Shown here in pieces: positions 16,922 to 25,312 of a DNA stretch of 64,000 nt (position 1 is its first letter; every line of letters starts with the position of its first letter). Location: the NCBI GenBank assembly GCA_049578505.1, contig JBAUMC010000096.1, positions 1 to 64,000 on the forward strand, in the 5' to 3' direction. Under the pieces are notes generated by a model. The model made no database searches. It saw nothing but the letters and a program-made list of their open reading frames with translations, and was not told where the DNA came from. The translations under genes were made by a program, and so were the position numbers. Origin of the DNA: JAGVPT01 sp049578505. GTDB taxonomy: Bacteria > Bacteroidota > Ignavibacteria > UBA10030 > UBA8401.

Positions 16922-17650
16922 TTAGTGTTGCCCCCAGATTCTTAGATCAATGCTCTTTCCGTCGAACTCTGCATACGTGGAGTAGGAAATCCAATCGCCA
17001 AGGTTGATGTAAATCCCGTTGCCGATTTTTTGAGACGACGGTACATGACGGTGCCCCATGATGACAACGTCGCATCCGTCTTTAATTTTCTCCGTTGCCA
17101 ACCTGAGCATGCCGTCGGATTCGCCGTAGTCCTTGTTTGCAGTATACTTGCGGCTGCTCCGCGACGACAATTTTGCGATGGGCGCCGTGATCCCGGGATG
17201 TACTATAGAAAACAAAAAAATACTGAAGTTGTTCCTCAGAATTGTTTTGAGAATACGGTAGCCGGTATCCTTCAACGCCAGACCATCGCCGTGGTGAAAA
17301 TAAAATTTCTTGCCTTTGAGAGTCACGGTGAAAGGATTTTTATACACCGGAATGCCGAGGTCGGTCGGAAAAAAATCCTTCAGCCAAAAATCATGATTGC
17401 CGGCAACGTAATGGACCCTAATCCCTTTTTCAACGAGTGTGCCGAGCTTCGAAATTGTGTGATGGTAGCCCCGCGGGATGACGTACTTGTACTCAAACCA
17501 ATAATCAAAGAGGTCCCCCACGATAAAAAGCTCTTCTCCATGTTCTTCAACGTGCGATAGAAACGAGAGTAACCGTCCTTCTTTTTCTTTTTCTCGCTCC
17601 TTGTCATGCAACCCTAGATGTACGTCCGAGATAAAAAAAATGCTTTTCAT
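16922..17650 (-). CDS. lpxH: UDP-2,3-diacylglucosamine diphosphatase-like (LpxH family)
   Basis: 242 residues, a calcineurin-like metallophosphoesterase. Metal-ligand motifs in order: 'SDVHLG' (8-13), 'GDLFDYWFEYKYVIPR' (46-61), 'GNHDFW' (about 84-89), 'HHGDGL' and 'GHRHVP'. Motif order, spacing and length match LpxH/LpxH-like proteins of Bacteroidota, which remove UMP from UDP-2,3-diacyl-glucosamine in lipid A synthesis at the inner membrane. It sits 3 bp after the DsbD-N-like gene and 3 bp before PBP1A. With the LpxL-like gene 4 kb away it marks this as an envelope-biogenesis region. Confidence 0.85.
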   Translation of the reverse strand: MKSIFFISDVHLGLHDKEREKEKEGRLLSFLSHVEEHGEELFIVGDLFDYWFEYKYVIPRGYHHTISKLGTLVEKGIRVHYVAGNHDFWLKDFFPTDLGIPVYKNPFTVTLKGKKFYFHHGDGLALKDTGYRILKTILRNNFSIFLFSIVHPGITAPIAKLSSRSSRKYTANKDYGESDGMLRLATEKIKDGCDVVIMGHRHVPSSQKIGNGIYINLGDWISYSTYAEFDGKSIDLRIWGQH

Positions 17651-17653
17651 CGA

Positions 17654-18094
17654 CTACTGTGCGACCATAAATGTCAGTTGAATCGGCTGGGTGGACCGGT
17701 TACACCACCCTTCGGTATCCGAACAGAAAAAGTAATGCACAGACCCTTTCAATGTATGTTTTCCCGCATGAATCTTTTTATCAAGTGTAAAGGTATACTT
17801 AACCGGTCTCTTTGTATCGAGGTAGCCAGTTATTGTCATTTTCGGCATAGCCGTAACGCCGGTAAAATGAACAAGTGCATTTTTTTCGAATTGGAATTCC
17901 ATCGGCGGATCGGTATTAATGTGGATGCCTTCCTCAGGAGAGAAGGTAAGAATAATTTCTCCGGTGCCACCCGGTTTCAGCTTCTCGGAAGCAAGATGAA
18001 TGTCGCACCGTACTTGCCGGAGCTCCGCACCGTTCGATGGCCGGTAACCTGAAAGGAAGCACAACGAAAATAAAAATACAAATATGATGCGCAT
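17654..18094 (-). CDS. Exported protein resembling the N-terminal domain of DsbD
   Basis: 146 residues with a signal peptide (about 1-22). The mature part is predicted all-beta, with 'GEIILTFSPEEGIHINTDPP' and a late Cys pair in 'YFFCSDTEGWCNRSTQPIQL'. Spacing and the C...GWC pattern are like the immunoglobulin-fold N-terminal domain of DsbD, which passes electrons to periplasmic thiol proteins. The transmembrane and thioredoxin domains of DsbD are absent, so this is a stand-alone domain. It is 5 bp downstream of the UMF1-type MFS gene and 3 bp upstream of the LpxH-like gene. The family call is moderate; function is inferred. Confidence 0.6.
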   Translation of the reverse strand: MRIIFVFLFSLCFLSGYRPSNGAELRQVRCDIHLASEKLKPGGTGEIILTFSPEEGIHINTDPPMEFQFEKNALVHFTGVTAMPKMTITGYLDTKRPVKYTFTLDKKIHAGKHTLKGSVHYFFCSDTEGWCNRSTQPIQLTFMVAQ

Positions 18095-18099
18095 AGAAC

Positions 18100-19395
18100 T
18101 TACTCCATTCGCGATGCAATTTGTGGTGCCCGAGTATCATCGACGCGCTGCAGCAGCACCAGACCGATGATAAAAAAGGCCCCGACGGAAAGAATGGAAA
18201 GCCGTTGGTTATTTGTAAGATACGAAATCAATCCGAATAAAAAAGTACCGATCACGGCTGAAGCTTTTCCGCAAAGGCCGTCGTAAAATCCGAAGAATTC
18301 TGCTTCCCGTTCCTTCGGCGTCAGGAGCGCCATCAAGCTTCTGCTCGCCGATTGGGCTGCCCCGAGCGAACTTCCTGCAACAACGGCGATACAAAAGAAC
18401 ATTTCTTTCGATTGCACGAAGTAAGCTCCCGTAACAACCATGAGCCACAAAATAAGATTGATGTCGATCGTCTTTTTGGGTCCGATTTTGTCGGTCACAA
18501 CGCCAAAAACGAGTGACCCGACGACGCCCGAGGCCTGGACGACGGCGAAAAGGGCAATGATCTCGCGGAGTGAAAAATTCAAGGATTGCTGTGCAAAAAT
18601 CGATGAGAAGGAAATAACCGTGAGGATACCATCGTTGTAAATAAAGAAAGCAAGCATGAACCTTGCAACCTGCCGGTAATTTTTCAAATGGCTGACGGTC
18701 TCCATCACTCGCTGCCAGCCCGCCCGCACGTATGACGGTTTTTTCTGGAACGTCACTTTATGATCGCGGAAGAAAAGAAAAAGGGGAGAAGCAAATACGA
18801 AAAATATTATTGCGGCAAGGACAAAACTGAACCTGATGTTGCCGAGATTCGAGGAAACAAAACCGTTTGCATACAGCGGCATCACCAGGAGAAGGGTCGT
18901 CAGCGACCCGATATATCCCATCGCGTAGCCGTAACCGGAGACCCTTCCATAGCTTCGTTCTGTGGTGAGGCTCGGCAAGAACGCATCGTAGAAAACGATG
19001 CCTCCTTCGAATCCGATGTTTGCAATGATGAACAAGGCCATTCCGGCAACAATCATCCCTTCATTGACAAAATAGAGAAGCGATGTGCACAGAACGCTGA
19101 CGATTGTAAAACCGAAGAGAAATCTCTTTCTCCTGCTCGAAAAATCTGCCGCGGCACCAAGAACCGGCGCGATCGCTGCTGTGATAAACATTGAGATACT
19201 GACGGCGATTCCCCACAGGAAATCCCCCTGCCCCTTTCCGCCGGCGACAATGTTTTTGAAATAGAGCGAATAACCGACTGCAATGATGATAACCGAAAAG
19301 GATGTGTTTGCAAAATCGAATAACGTCCAGACAAAAATTTGTAAGCGAGATGCTTTGCGGTCGGATAGAGGGGAGAAGCTCGTCATCTTATTCAT
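18100..19395 (-). CDS. MFS transporter, UMF1/Atg22-like
   Basis: 431 residues from ATG 19395, which overlaps the end of nusB by 8 bp and has GGAAG 5 nt upstream; the longer frame to 19434 would overlap nusB more deeply. Twelve membrane helices can be traced. The N-terminal 'VWTLFDFANTSFSVIII' and 'DFSSRRKRFLFGFT' loop are hallmarks of the UMF1 family related to yeast Atg22. Bacterial members are uncharacterised; Atg22 exports amino acids from the vacuole. It is embedded in the nusB-lpxH-PBP1A operon. Confidence 0.87.
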   Translation of the reverse strand: MNKMTSFSPLSDRKASRLQIFVWTLFDFANTSFSVIIIAVGYSLYFKNIVAGGKGQGDFLWGIAVSISMFITAAIAPVLGAAADFSSRRKRFLFGFTIVSVLCTSLLYFVNEGMIVAGMALFIIANIGFEGGIVFYDAFLPSLTTERSYGRVSGYGYAMGYIGSLTTLLLVMPLYANGFVSSNLGNIRFSFVLAAIIFFVFASPLFLFFRDHKVTFQKKPSYVRAGWQRVMETVSHLKNYRQVARFMLAFFIYNDGILTVISFSSIFAQQSLNFSLREIIALFAVVQASGVVGSLVFGVVTDKIGPKKTIDINLILWLMVVTGAYFVQSKEMFFCIAVVAGSSLGAAQSASRSLMALLTPKEREAEFFGFYDGLCGKASAVIGTFLFGLISYLTNNQRLSILSVGAFFIIGLVLLQRVDDTRAPQIASRME

Positions 19396-19906
19396 TACTT
19401 CCGGCTTTTCTTTTGAGAGGGGCTTTGCTTGCATTTGCCGAGGATTCTATGAGCCCTCGCCCCCGTTTTTCCAGCGTCCCGTCCGCCTTCATTTCGTGCA
19501 AGATTGAGTCAAGGATCCCGTTGATGAACTGTCCGCTCTTTTCCGTGCTGAAATGCTTGGCGATCTCAATCGTTTCGTTGATTGTCACCTTCGGCGGGAT
19601 GTCCTCAAAATAGTACAGCTCGCAGATGCCCATTCGCAACAACAGTTTGTCGATCAACGCAATGCGGTCAAAGTTCCAATTTGTTGCTTTTTTTTTGATG
19701 ATCACATCGATCGACGGCTGGTGTTCGATTGTGGCTTGGAGGAGCTTTTGCGCGAATGCAAACTCATCGGCATGGTCTCGAAGTTCCGCAAAAATATTTT
19801 CCACAATATGAGGTATCGGGTCTTTGGAAATTTCGAAAGCATAGAGGGCCTGCATCACCCGCTCGCGAATGATACGACGTTTGTAAACTTGGTGATGTTC
19901 TTTCAA
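19388..19906 (-). CDS. nusB: Transcription antitermination factor NusB
   Basis: 172 residues, all helical. The N-terminal 'RRIIRERVMQALYAFEIS' and the C-terminal 'IALIDKLLLRMGICELYYFEDIPPKVTINETIEIAKHFSTEKSGQFINGILD' blocks (shown here only to name the conserved regions) are diagnostic; a basic tail of about 20 residues extends beyond the core. NusB with S10 binds boxA of rRNA leaders and prevents premature termination. It is the first gene of the minus-strand envelope operon; the promoter should lie in 19907-20122, a divergent gap shared with the NosL-like gene. Confidence 0.93.
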   Translation of the reverse strand: MKEHHQVYKRRIIRERVMQALYAFEISKDPIPHIVENIFAELRDHADEFAFAQKLLQATIEHQPSIDVIIKKKATNWNFDRIALIDKLLLRMGICELYYFEDIPPKVTINETIEIAKHFSTEKSGQFINGILDSILHEMKADGTLEKRGRGLIESSANASKAPLKRKAGSNE

Positions 19907-20122
19907 GGATGTCCTTTAGTGTCTGCTTTACGGAGCGGCTCGAAGGGATTCGAGTGCTCCGAAAATTTTTGACGCACATGTTACGGATAAAATTAAGGTA
20001 CGGAAAAAGCGGAACGGAGGCAACGCTTAGGATAGCAATGCATTGAATTTATGCTGCCTTTTCGCGAAATTTGAGCTAAAGGATAAGATCGAGCTGACCC
20101 AAAAAATTTAAGGAGCTAAGCA

Positions 20123-20599
20123 ATGTCGAACAGAGGATATTCATTCGTTTGTTATCTCTTGTATTTGATCGCCGCTGCCTCGCTAATTGCTCAGGATCAA
20201 CCTATTTTGCGCGTAAAGTATGACTCATCACGCTGCGATTATTGCAGGATGTTATTCCAGGAGAAAAACTTCGGCGGCGAACTCGAAACCCTCAACGACA
20301 GCGTGCTCGTCTTTGATGCGTCAGAATGCGAGGCGGCTTTCTTGATCGCAGGGAAAATTCCTGGCTCACAGGTTAAAGGCATATGGTCGGTCAATTTTCT
20401 CAAACCGAACGGATTAGTCGACGTAAATAGTGCTTGGTATCTTCGAAGTGATAAAATCATGAGTCCGATGGAAGCCAATATCGCCGCATTTGAATCGAAA
20501 AGACTGGCCGATTCGGTCCAGTTAGAACTCGGGGGCCAAGTTATGGATTGGAAAGGCGTCGTCCAATTGATACGGACCCGATGGTTTCAGAAAAAATGA
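20123..20599 (+). CDS. NosL-like copper-binding exported protein
   Basis: 158 residues with a signal peptide (about 1-24) but no lipobox Cys. The mature N-terminus carries C38-x-x-C41-x-M43 (RCDYCRML), followed by 'FGGEL' and 'FDASECEAAFL'; this arrangement is typical of NosL, a Cu(I)-binding accessory protein of nitrous-oxide reductase. An AAGGAG ribosome site precedes the ATG. No nosZ or nosDFY gene is in the window, so it may serve another copper enzyme or belong to a dispersed nos set. It is transcribed away from nusB. Confidence 0.75.
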   Translation: MSNRGYSFVCYLLYLIAAASLIAQDQPILRVKYDSSRCDYCRMLFQEKNFGGELETLNDSVLVFDASECEAAFLIAGKIPGSQVKGIWSVNFLKPNGLVDVNSAWYLRSDKIMSPMEANIAAFESKRLADSVQLELGGQVMDWKGVVQLIRTRWFQKK

Positions 20600-20630
20600 T
20601 GGGATGCTATCGATGATGCTCTCTCCGCTC

Positions 20631-20646
20631 ATCCCTCCGGAGGGAT
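20631..20646. terminator. GC-rich 16-bp palindrome after the NosL-like gene
   Basis: ATCCCTCCGGAGGGAT is a perfect palindrome, 31 bp past the stop, followed by a short TTCTTT tract. A weak intrinsic terminator is plausible, though a hairpin would have to open its central base pairs to form a loop. Confidence 0.35.
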
Positions 20647-20805
20647 TCTTTGCAATCACTCCGCTCAGTTGAGTATTTTCGAAATGGCTTCTCAGGCAGT
20701 TCTAATTTATTGCTTGGCTGATGAACTGAGACGCCAAAATTGAACTATGAGGATTTATAATTTGATGTTGCACGAGAGTTGTTTTCCTCGTATTTTAATT
20801 CGAGA

Positions 20806-22101
20806 ATGTTGACGCAAGTATTCCAGCTCTCGAAATATCCAGCCTTAGATTCTCCATCTCTTCGGTCCAATCTGCGCGCACACATCATGGATGGCGCGTT
20901 GTACGGTCTCGCCATGAGTTTTATTTCATTCAATACAATTCTCCCTGTGTTCATCCAGCAAGTGGGGGGAAGTTTCGTTGCAATTGGAAGTGTGCCTGTG
21001 CTCTGGACGCTCGGGTTAAACTTTCCGCAAATCTTGGTTGTTAGGTTTACAAATTCAGGAGATTATGTTAAACCTTCAGTCTTGCGTTTTGGATTGTTCA
21101 ACAGATATTCTTTTCTTGCGGTGGGAGTATTCACATTTATCTTTGTTAAGAATTTGCCAGCGACAACTTCTGTCCCTTTGTTGTTGATGTTGATCTTCTT
21201 TGTTGCTGTCACGGGAAGCTTTGGAGTCCCGGTGTGGTTTCACATCTTTGTGAAAACAACGCCGATTCAGCTTCGGGGAAAATTGATGGCGGTCCGTCAG
21301 CTTCTAAGCTCTTCTCTCGGAATTCTTGGCGGTTTTGTCGTTACGTTCATCCTCGCAGCCTTTTCATTTCCAAACAATTTCGCGCTCCTGTTTGTTATCG
21401 CATTTTTACTTTCGATGGCGTCCTATCTTTATTTGCTTAAACTGCAAGAGCCATCAGCACAGACTTCCAGTCGTGACACGATGTCATCATCTAGCGCTTT
21501 CGCCGATGGAAGGGCCATTCTCAAACGTAACAAGAATTTTAGAAACTTTTTGCTCGCCGATGCGTTCACTCTTATGTCGATGTCTGCATCTGCATTTTAC
21601 GCGGTATATGCAATTGAAAAATTTGATGTACCCCCGTCGTACGCAGGAACATTTACCGTTATCGTTATGGCAGGTATGGTCGCTGGCACCAGCGTTTTTG
21701 GATACTTGGCAGATTCATTCGGTCACAAAATGAATTTGATATTCCTTGCTTCGGCGTCAATGGTAGCAAGCCTGATAGCGATGTCCGCCGATAACATTCT
21801 CGTGTACGGGTTCACCTTTTTCTTTATGGCGTGGACGGTCAGTTTACAAGGAATTTCACGCTTGTCGTTCGTTGCTGAACTCTGCTCAGAAACTGAACGA
21901 CCGACGTACGTTGCGATGACGAATACAATTACGGCGCCCACCGTCGCAGTAGGGATTTTTTTCGGATGGCTGGCACGTCTTTATGGATTCCGGACAATGT
22001 TTGGCACTGCAGCCCTCCTTGCTTTTTTGGCTGCCGCATGGCTCTATTTTTTTGTGTACGACCCGCGTGTTGAAAAGAGAAAGGGGTTTGTTGGCATTTG
22101 A
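20806..22101 (+). CDS. Major facilitator superfamily transporter
   Basis: 431 residues from ATG 20806; a TTG at 20779 is an alternative and neither has a good ribosome site. Twelve membrane helices are visible, with the family loop after helix 2 ('FTNSGDYVKPSVLRFG') and a second-half equivalent 'GYLADSFGHKMNL'. A polar central loop (Ser-rich, about 215-235) divides two six-helix bundles. The substrate is not predictable. It stands before a group of small metabolic genes but is separated from them by 73 bp. Confidence 0.8.
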   Translation: MLTQVFQLSKYPALDSPSLRSNLRAHIMDGALYGLAMSFISFNTILPVFIQQVGGSFVAIGSVPVLWTLGLNFPQILVVRFTNSGDYVKPSVLRFGLFNRYSFLAVGVFTFIFVKNLPATTSVPLLLMLIFFVAVTGSFGVPVWFHIFVKTTPIQLRGKLMAVRQLLSSSLGILGGFVVTFILAAFSFPNNFALLFVIAFLLSMASYLYLLKLQEPSAQTSSRDTMSSSSAFADGRAILKRNKNFRNFLLADAFTLMSMSASAFYAVYAIEKFDVPPSYAGTFTVIVMAGMVAGTSVFGYLADSFGHKMNLIFLASASMVASLIAMSADNILVYGFTFFFMAWTVSLQGISRLSFVAELCSETERPTYVAMTNTITAPTVAVGIFFGWLARLYGFRTMFGTAALLAFLAAAWLYFFVYDPRVEKRKGFVGI

Positions 22102-22174
22102 TGAGTGTAAACAAATTATTAAGGAATAGTGCTGCATTTTTCGTTACTTTTATTTTTCATGTGAAAGGTTAATA

Positions 22175-22702
22175 TTGGCCGACATTATTTTGCTGGGGGA
22201 TTCAATTACACAGGGATTTCCAACCGATACGCTTTTGAAAGATTTTTCTGTCATCAATAAAGGCATTTCCGGCGACAGGACCGACCGTGTGTTGGAAAGG
22301 TTAAACCGCGATGTTATTCAACTTGCTCCTTCTGCTCTATTTCTTCTAGTAGGAACTAACGACATTGGGTCGGGCTTTTCTAACAATACTTTGCTTGTAA
22401 ACTATGAGCGAATGATTCTCAGGATCACGAAAAATGTACCCGGCATCAAGCTTTTCATCGAGTCAATTCTTCCCACACGGGGGATTGAAAACCGACCGCT
22501 CGAACGAATACAACTTCTCAATGTTGAACTCCATAAGCTCGCAATGAAATACGGCGTGAAATTCTTAGATATCTATCCGTTGTTTGTCAATGTGAAAGGT
22601 GAGCTCGCAGAAGAATTCAGCGACGACGGACTGCATTTGACGTTGGCAGCCTACGAAAAGTGGGCGGAGTACTTGAAACAAGTTTTCACAACGATGTTGT
22701 AA
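22175..22702 (+). CDS. SGNH/GDSL hydrolase (cytoplasmic)
   Basis: 175 residues from TTG 22175, with GAAAGG upstream. Block I is 'LLGDSITQG' (nucleophile Ser10), block II Gly in 'KGISGDRT', block III 'GTNDI', and block V 'DDGLHLTLAAY' with the catalytic Asp-x-x-His. It resembles the acyl-hydrolase or platelet-activating-factor acetylhydrolase-like branch acting on acetyl or acyl esters. No signal peptide is present. It is 7 bp upstream of the DUF971 gene and probably co-transcribed with it. Confidence 0.88.
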   Translation: MADIILLGDSITQGFPTDTLLKDFSVINKGISGDRTDRVLERLNRDVIQLAPSALFLLVGTNDIGSGFSNNTLLVNYERMILRITKNVPGIKLFIESILPTRGIENRPLERIQLLNVELHKLAMKYGVKFLDIYPLFVNVKGELAEEFSDDGLHLTLAAYEKWAEYLKQVFTTML

Positions 22703-22709
22703 GGCAGCT

Positions 22710-23033
22710 ATGCAAGTAACGTCGATTAAACGAACCGCCGGAGATATACTCACGATGATGTGGGATGACGGACACGCAAGTCCTTTTTCACTTCGTTTGC
22801 TGCGTGACGAATGCCCGTGTGCGGGATGCAAAGGAGAGACCGTCTTGCTGCACACATTCCATCCTTCGCCTCAGCCTGACGGTCCCGGGCGATACGATCT
22901 GAAATCGATTACGCCGGTTGGAAGTTATGCAATTCAGATTGCTTGGGGCGATGGGCATGACACCGGCCTCTATTCATGGGACTATTTACGTGAGATTTGC
23001 CCATGCGGTGAATGCACGAGAACAAAAAGCTGA
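22710..23033 (+). CDS. DUF971 (GBBH-like N-terminal) domain protein
   Basis: 107 residues comprising only the DUF971 fold. Conserved 'LRLLRDECPCAGCKGE' and 'YSWDYLREICPCGECT' repeats carry Cys clusters likely to bind zinc. The domain also occurs at the N-terminus of gamma-butyrobetaine hydroxylases and fused to Mrp/ApbC Fe-S carriers. Stand-alone bacterial versions have no established function. AAGG precedes the ATG. Confidence 0.85.
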   Translation: MQVTSIKRTAGDILTMMWDDGHASPFSLRLLRDECPCAGCKGETVLLHTFHPSPQPDGPGRYDLKSITPVGSYAIQIAWGDGHDTGLYSWDYLREICPCGECTRTKS

Positions 23034-23099
23034 TTCATCTGTTGATTCTCTTTTTTCTTTTTCGGATGTTTGATGATATAGTGAACGTCGTTCAGCTAT

Positions 23100-23573
23100 T
23101 TGAACACGCAAGCGCATTTAGAACAATCCTTGGAAAATGATGTGGCAACTTCGAAAGCTGAAAAAGTTGAATTGATAGCAGCAGCAAGGCGGGTAAAGAA
23201 CAACGCGTATTCTATTTACTCTAACTTCCGCGTCGGAGCCGCGTTGCTAACAGAGGGTGGAAATATTTTTGAAGGATGCAACGTCGAAAACTCGTCGTAT
23301 GGACTTACGATCTGCGCGGAGAGGAACGCCGTTTTCCGCGCGGTTGCGGAGGGGGAGAATCGTTTTCGCGCCCTAGCCATTTCATCAGACGACGCAGGAT
23401 TCATTACGCCGTGCGGCGCGTGCCGTCAAGTGCTCGCCGAATTTGCTCCAAGGCTGGAGATTATACTCACAAATGCAAAAGGGAAGAAAAAGGTCACAAC
23501 TCTCGACAAACTTTTTCCCATCCCTCCCGATCTCAAGAAGCTTTCCCGTCTTTCTACAAAATCTAAAAAATGA
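23100..23573 (+). CDS. cdd: Cytidine deaminase
   Basis: 157 residues from TTG 23100 (the start is uncertain; the conserved domain begins near residue 20). Zinc and catalytic motifs: 'LTICAERNAV', where Glu is the proton shuttle, and 'PCGACRQVLAEF' with the two other Cys ligands; 'GCNVENSSYG' is the nucleoside-binding loop. It deaminates cytidine and deoxycytidine to uridines in pyrimidine salvage. The last codons overlap the next ATG by 4 bp, so it is translationally coupled to the NTPase gene. Confidence 0.95.
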   Translation: MNTQAHLEQSLENDVATSKAEKVELIAAARRVKNNAYSIYSNFRVGAALLTEGGNIFEGCNVENSSYGLTICAERNAVFRAVAEGENRFRALAISSDDAGFITPCGACRQVLAEFAPRLEIILTNAKGKKKVTTLDKLFPIPPDLKKLSRLSTKSKK

Positions 23574-24136
23574 GAGTTCTCATTGCCAGCCTGCGCGCGC
23601 CGAAGATCAACGGTGTGCAGCGAGCGTTCCGAAAACTCTCGCACATCCCCCCTTTCGAGAAGATTATTTTCGAACCGATGCAAGTTGAAAGCGGCGTGCA
23701 GGCAACACCACTTTCAATTGATGAATTGATGACCGGTGCCCAACATCGTGCCTCGGCGGCCTTCGAAAACGCCGGATCGAAAAATTCTGAAATACTTTAT
23801 TCAGTGGGAGTAGAGGGGGGCGTGTATGTTTGTCGAAACCGTGTATTTCTCCAAAGCTGGGCTTGTATCTACGACGGAAAGCAGTTTGCGTTTGGAAGTT
23901 CAGGGAGTATTGAAATTCCTCAAGCCCTCTCGGATGCAGTCGTCCGTGACCGGGCTGATTTGGGGAAAGTGATAGATGTTTTTGCTGAACAGAACGATGT
24001 CCGGAGTAATCAGGGAACATGGGGAATTCTTACAAGTGACCTTGTTACCCGCGAAGACTCGTTTGAATCCGCTACTCTTAATGCACTCGCACCTTTCTTC
24101 AACAAAAAAATGTACGAACGTAAGAATCTCAAATAG
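23570..24136 (+). CDS. YjjX-type inosine/xanthosine triphosphatase (DUF84)
   Basis: 188 residues. Matches the YjjX/DUF84 pattern: 'SLRAPKINGVQRAF' at the N-terminus, 'GAQHRASAAF', 'YSVGVEGGV', 'DLVTREDSFESATLNALAPF' at the C-terminus. Family enzymes hydrolyse non-canonical purine triphosphates (ITP, XTP) to protect nucleic acids. Coupling by ATGA overlap with cytidine deaminase groups two nucleotide-handling genes. No signal peptide. Confidence 0.85.
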   Translation: MRVLIASLRAPKINGVQRAFRKLSHIPPFEKIIFEPMQVESGVQATPLSIDELMTGAQHRASAAFENAGSKNSEILYSVGVEGGVYVCRNRVFLQSWACIYDGKQFAFGSSGSIEIPQALSDAVVRDRADLGKVIDVFAEQNDVRSNQGTWGILTSDLVTREDSFESATLNALAPFFNKKMYERKNLK

Positions 24137-24420
24137 AGTACCTTCGTCATTCACTCATCGATTCCGCTAATTTGTGAGTAGTTTCGTACCGTTTGCCGAT
24201 GCAAGTCTCTTTCTATACCTCTCGCCCCCAATCTCTGATTGGGAACGCAATCCCCACGACATAAACTTCGCTTCTGTGCACGACGTTTCTAAAACAGCTT
24301 GTCTTGCGCAAGCAGAGGGTTTGGGAATGAGATAACATGTCCAACACTTTAATGGATATATCGGGTTACGCTGACATATTTGATTAGGTAAATTTTGAAA
24401 GTGCCGACAATCCCTAATGG
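24137..24420. other. Non-coding region upstream of the interspersed repeat
   Basis: No gene is recognised. A short perfect 7-bp hairpin (CCCAATC-TCT-GATTGGG) lies at 24227-24243. The stretch precedes the moa operon, but I could not fit a molybdenum-cofactor riboswitch to it. Confidence 0.3.
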
Positions 24421-24576
24421 TAGGTAGTGGCCTAATTTGGAAATGCCTTTTGACAATGAGTCATGTTATCGCCGCAATAGCGGGTGTCCATTTCGATTAA
24501 GAACAAAAAACGTGGATTCTCCAAAGGATTCCTTCGGACCCGCGTCCGCTGGAAAGACAAATTAAGCCACCACCTA
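24421..24576. repeat. Palindromic interspersed element, copy A (degenerate, 156 bp)
   Basis: The ends 24421-24438 (TAGGTAGTGGCCTAATTT) and 24559-24576 are inverse complements at 16 of 18 positions. The interior aligns with copy B at 27426-27544 (ATGTTATCGCC...GCGGGTGTCC in place of its first hairpin; GGATTC...GGAAAGACAAA in place of its second), but is decayed. Non-autonomous palindromic repeat or MITE-like relic; no ORF inside. Confidence 0.65.
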
Positions 24577-24615
24577 ATTGTTTGAGAACTGGCCGGCAAT
24601 TCTCTATATTAAGGC

Positions 24616-24876
24616 GTGCCCTCATCAACAATTTCTGTTACCATTCGGCTCTTTGCCTCAGTTAAAGATCTTGCAAAGATTTCCGAGACAACTATTGAGC
24701 TTCCAGGCGCATCTGTTGCCGACGACGTGCTCTTATACTTGATCTCTCGCTATCCCGAGATGAGTGGATTCCGCTCATATATTCGCATGGCAGTGAACGA
24801 GTCGTATGTTGACCCCGGCTTCACACTGCACGATGGCGATGAAGTTGCAATCATTCCTCCTGTTAGCGGTGGATAA
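24616..24876 (+). CDS. moaD: Molybdopterin synthase small (sulfur-carrier) subunit
   Basis: 86 residues from GTG 24616. Ubiquitin-like beta-grasp protein ending in 'IIPPVSGG'; the C-terminal Gly-Gly is adenylated and then thiocarboxylated, supplying sulfur for the dithiolene of molybdopterin. 'TIRLFASVKDLAK' at the start is also typical. Three bp separate it from moaE, its partner in the heterotetrameric synthase. The gene starts 40 bp after copy A of the palindromic repeat, so its promoter may lie in or beyond that element. Confidence 0.92.
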   Translation: MPSSTISVTIRLFASVKDLAKISETTIELPGASVADDVLLYLISRYPEMSGFRSYIRMAVNESYVDPGFTLHDGDEVAIIPPVSGG

Positions 24877-24879
24877 CGC

Positions 24880-25302
24880 ATGGTCCAGATTGTAGACAAA
24901 AAAATAAATGTGGCAGAATTAATGGGTTCGGTTACTGTTCCTGAAGCCGGTGGAGTAGACATATTTCTCGGAACGACAAGGAATCATTCAAAAGGGAAGA
25001 GGGTTGTACGATTAGAGTATGAAGCCTACGTGCCTATGGCATTGAAATTAATGAGCGAAATTGAAACTGAAATCCGGGAACGCTGGAGCATCCACAAACT
25101 TTCAATGATTCATCGAACTGGAGTAGTGCCGGTAATGGAACCGAGTGTAGCTATCGCGGTGTCCGCCTCGCACCGGAAAGAAGCTTTTGAAGCATGTAGA
25201 TACGCAATCGACGAACTCAAGAAGAGAGTTCCAATATGGAAAAAGGAAATCTTCGACGACGGGGAAACGTGGGTCGAAAATTCCGAGGCAAAAATAGTGT
25301 AA
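24880..25302 (+). CDS. moaE: Molybdopterin synthase catalytic subunit
   Basis: 140 residues. MoaE motifs: 'GGVDIFLGTTRNHSKGK' (start of the active-site region, Arg), 'LEYEAYVPMALKLM', 'IHRTGVVPVMEPSVAIAVSASHRKEAFEACRYAIDELKKRVPIWKKE' covering the conserved His and the catalytic Lys pair (named regions, not a full quotation). It converts cyclic pyranopterin monophosphate to molybdopterin with MoaD thiocarboxylate. The ribosome site GGTGGA lies in the end of moaD. Confidence 0.95.
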   Translation: MVQIVDKKINVAELMGSVTVPEAGGVDIFLGTTRNHSKGKRVVRLEYEAYVPMALKLMSEIETEIRERWSIHKLSMIHRTGVVPVMEPSVAIAVSASHRKEAFEACRYAIDELKKRVPIWKKEIFDDGETWVENSEAKIV

Positions 25303-25312
25303 ATGGCATGAG

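Noticed and set aside
17030..17560. 176-codon open frame on plus
   Set aside because: Antisense to the LpxH-like gene with all metallophosphoesterase motifs; a shadow.
24137..24615. Molybdenum-cofactor riboswitch upstream of moaD
   Set aside because: The position fits, but no Moco-motif stem arrangement could be traced; the main structure is the decayed palindromic repeat.
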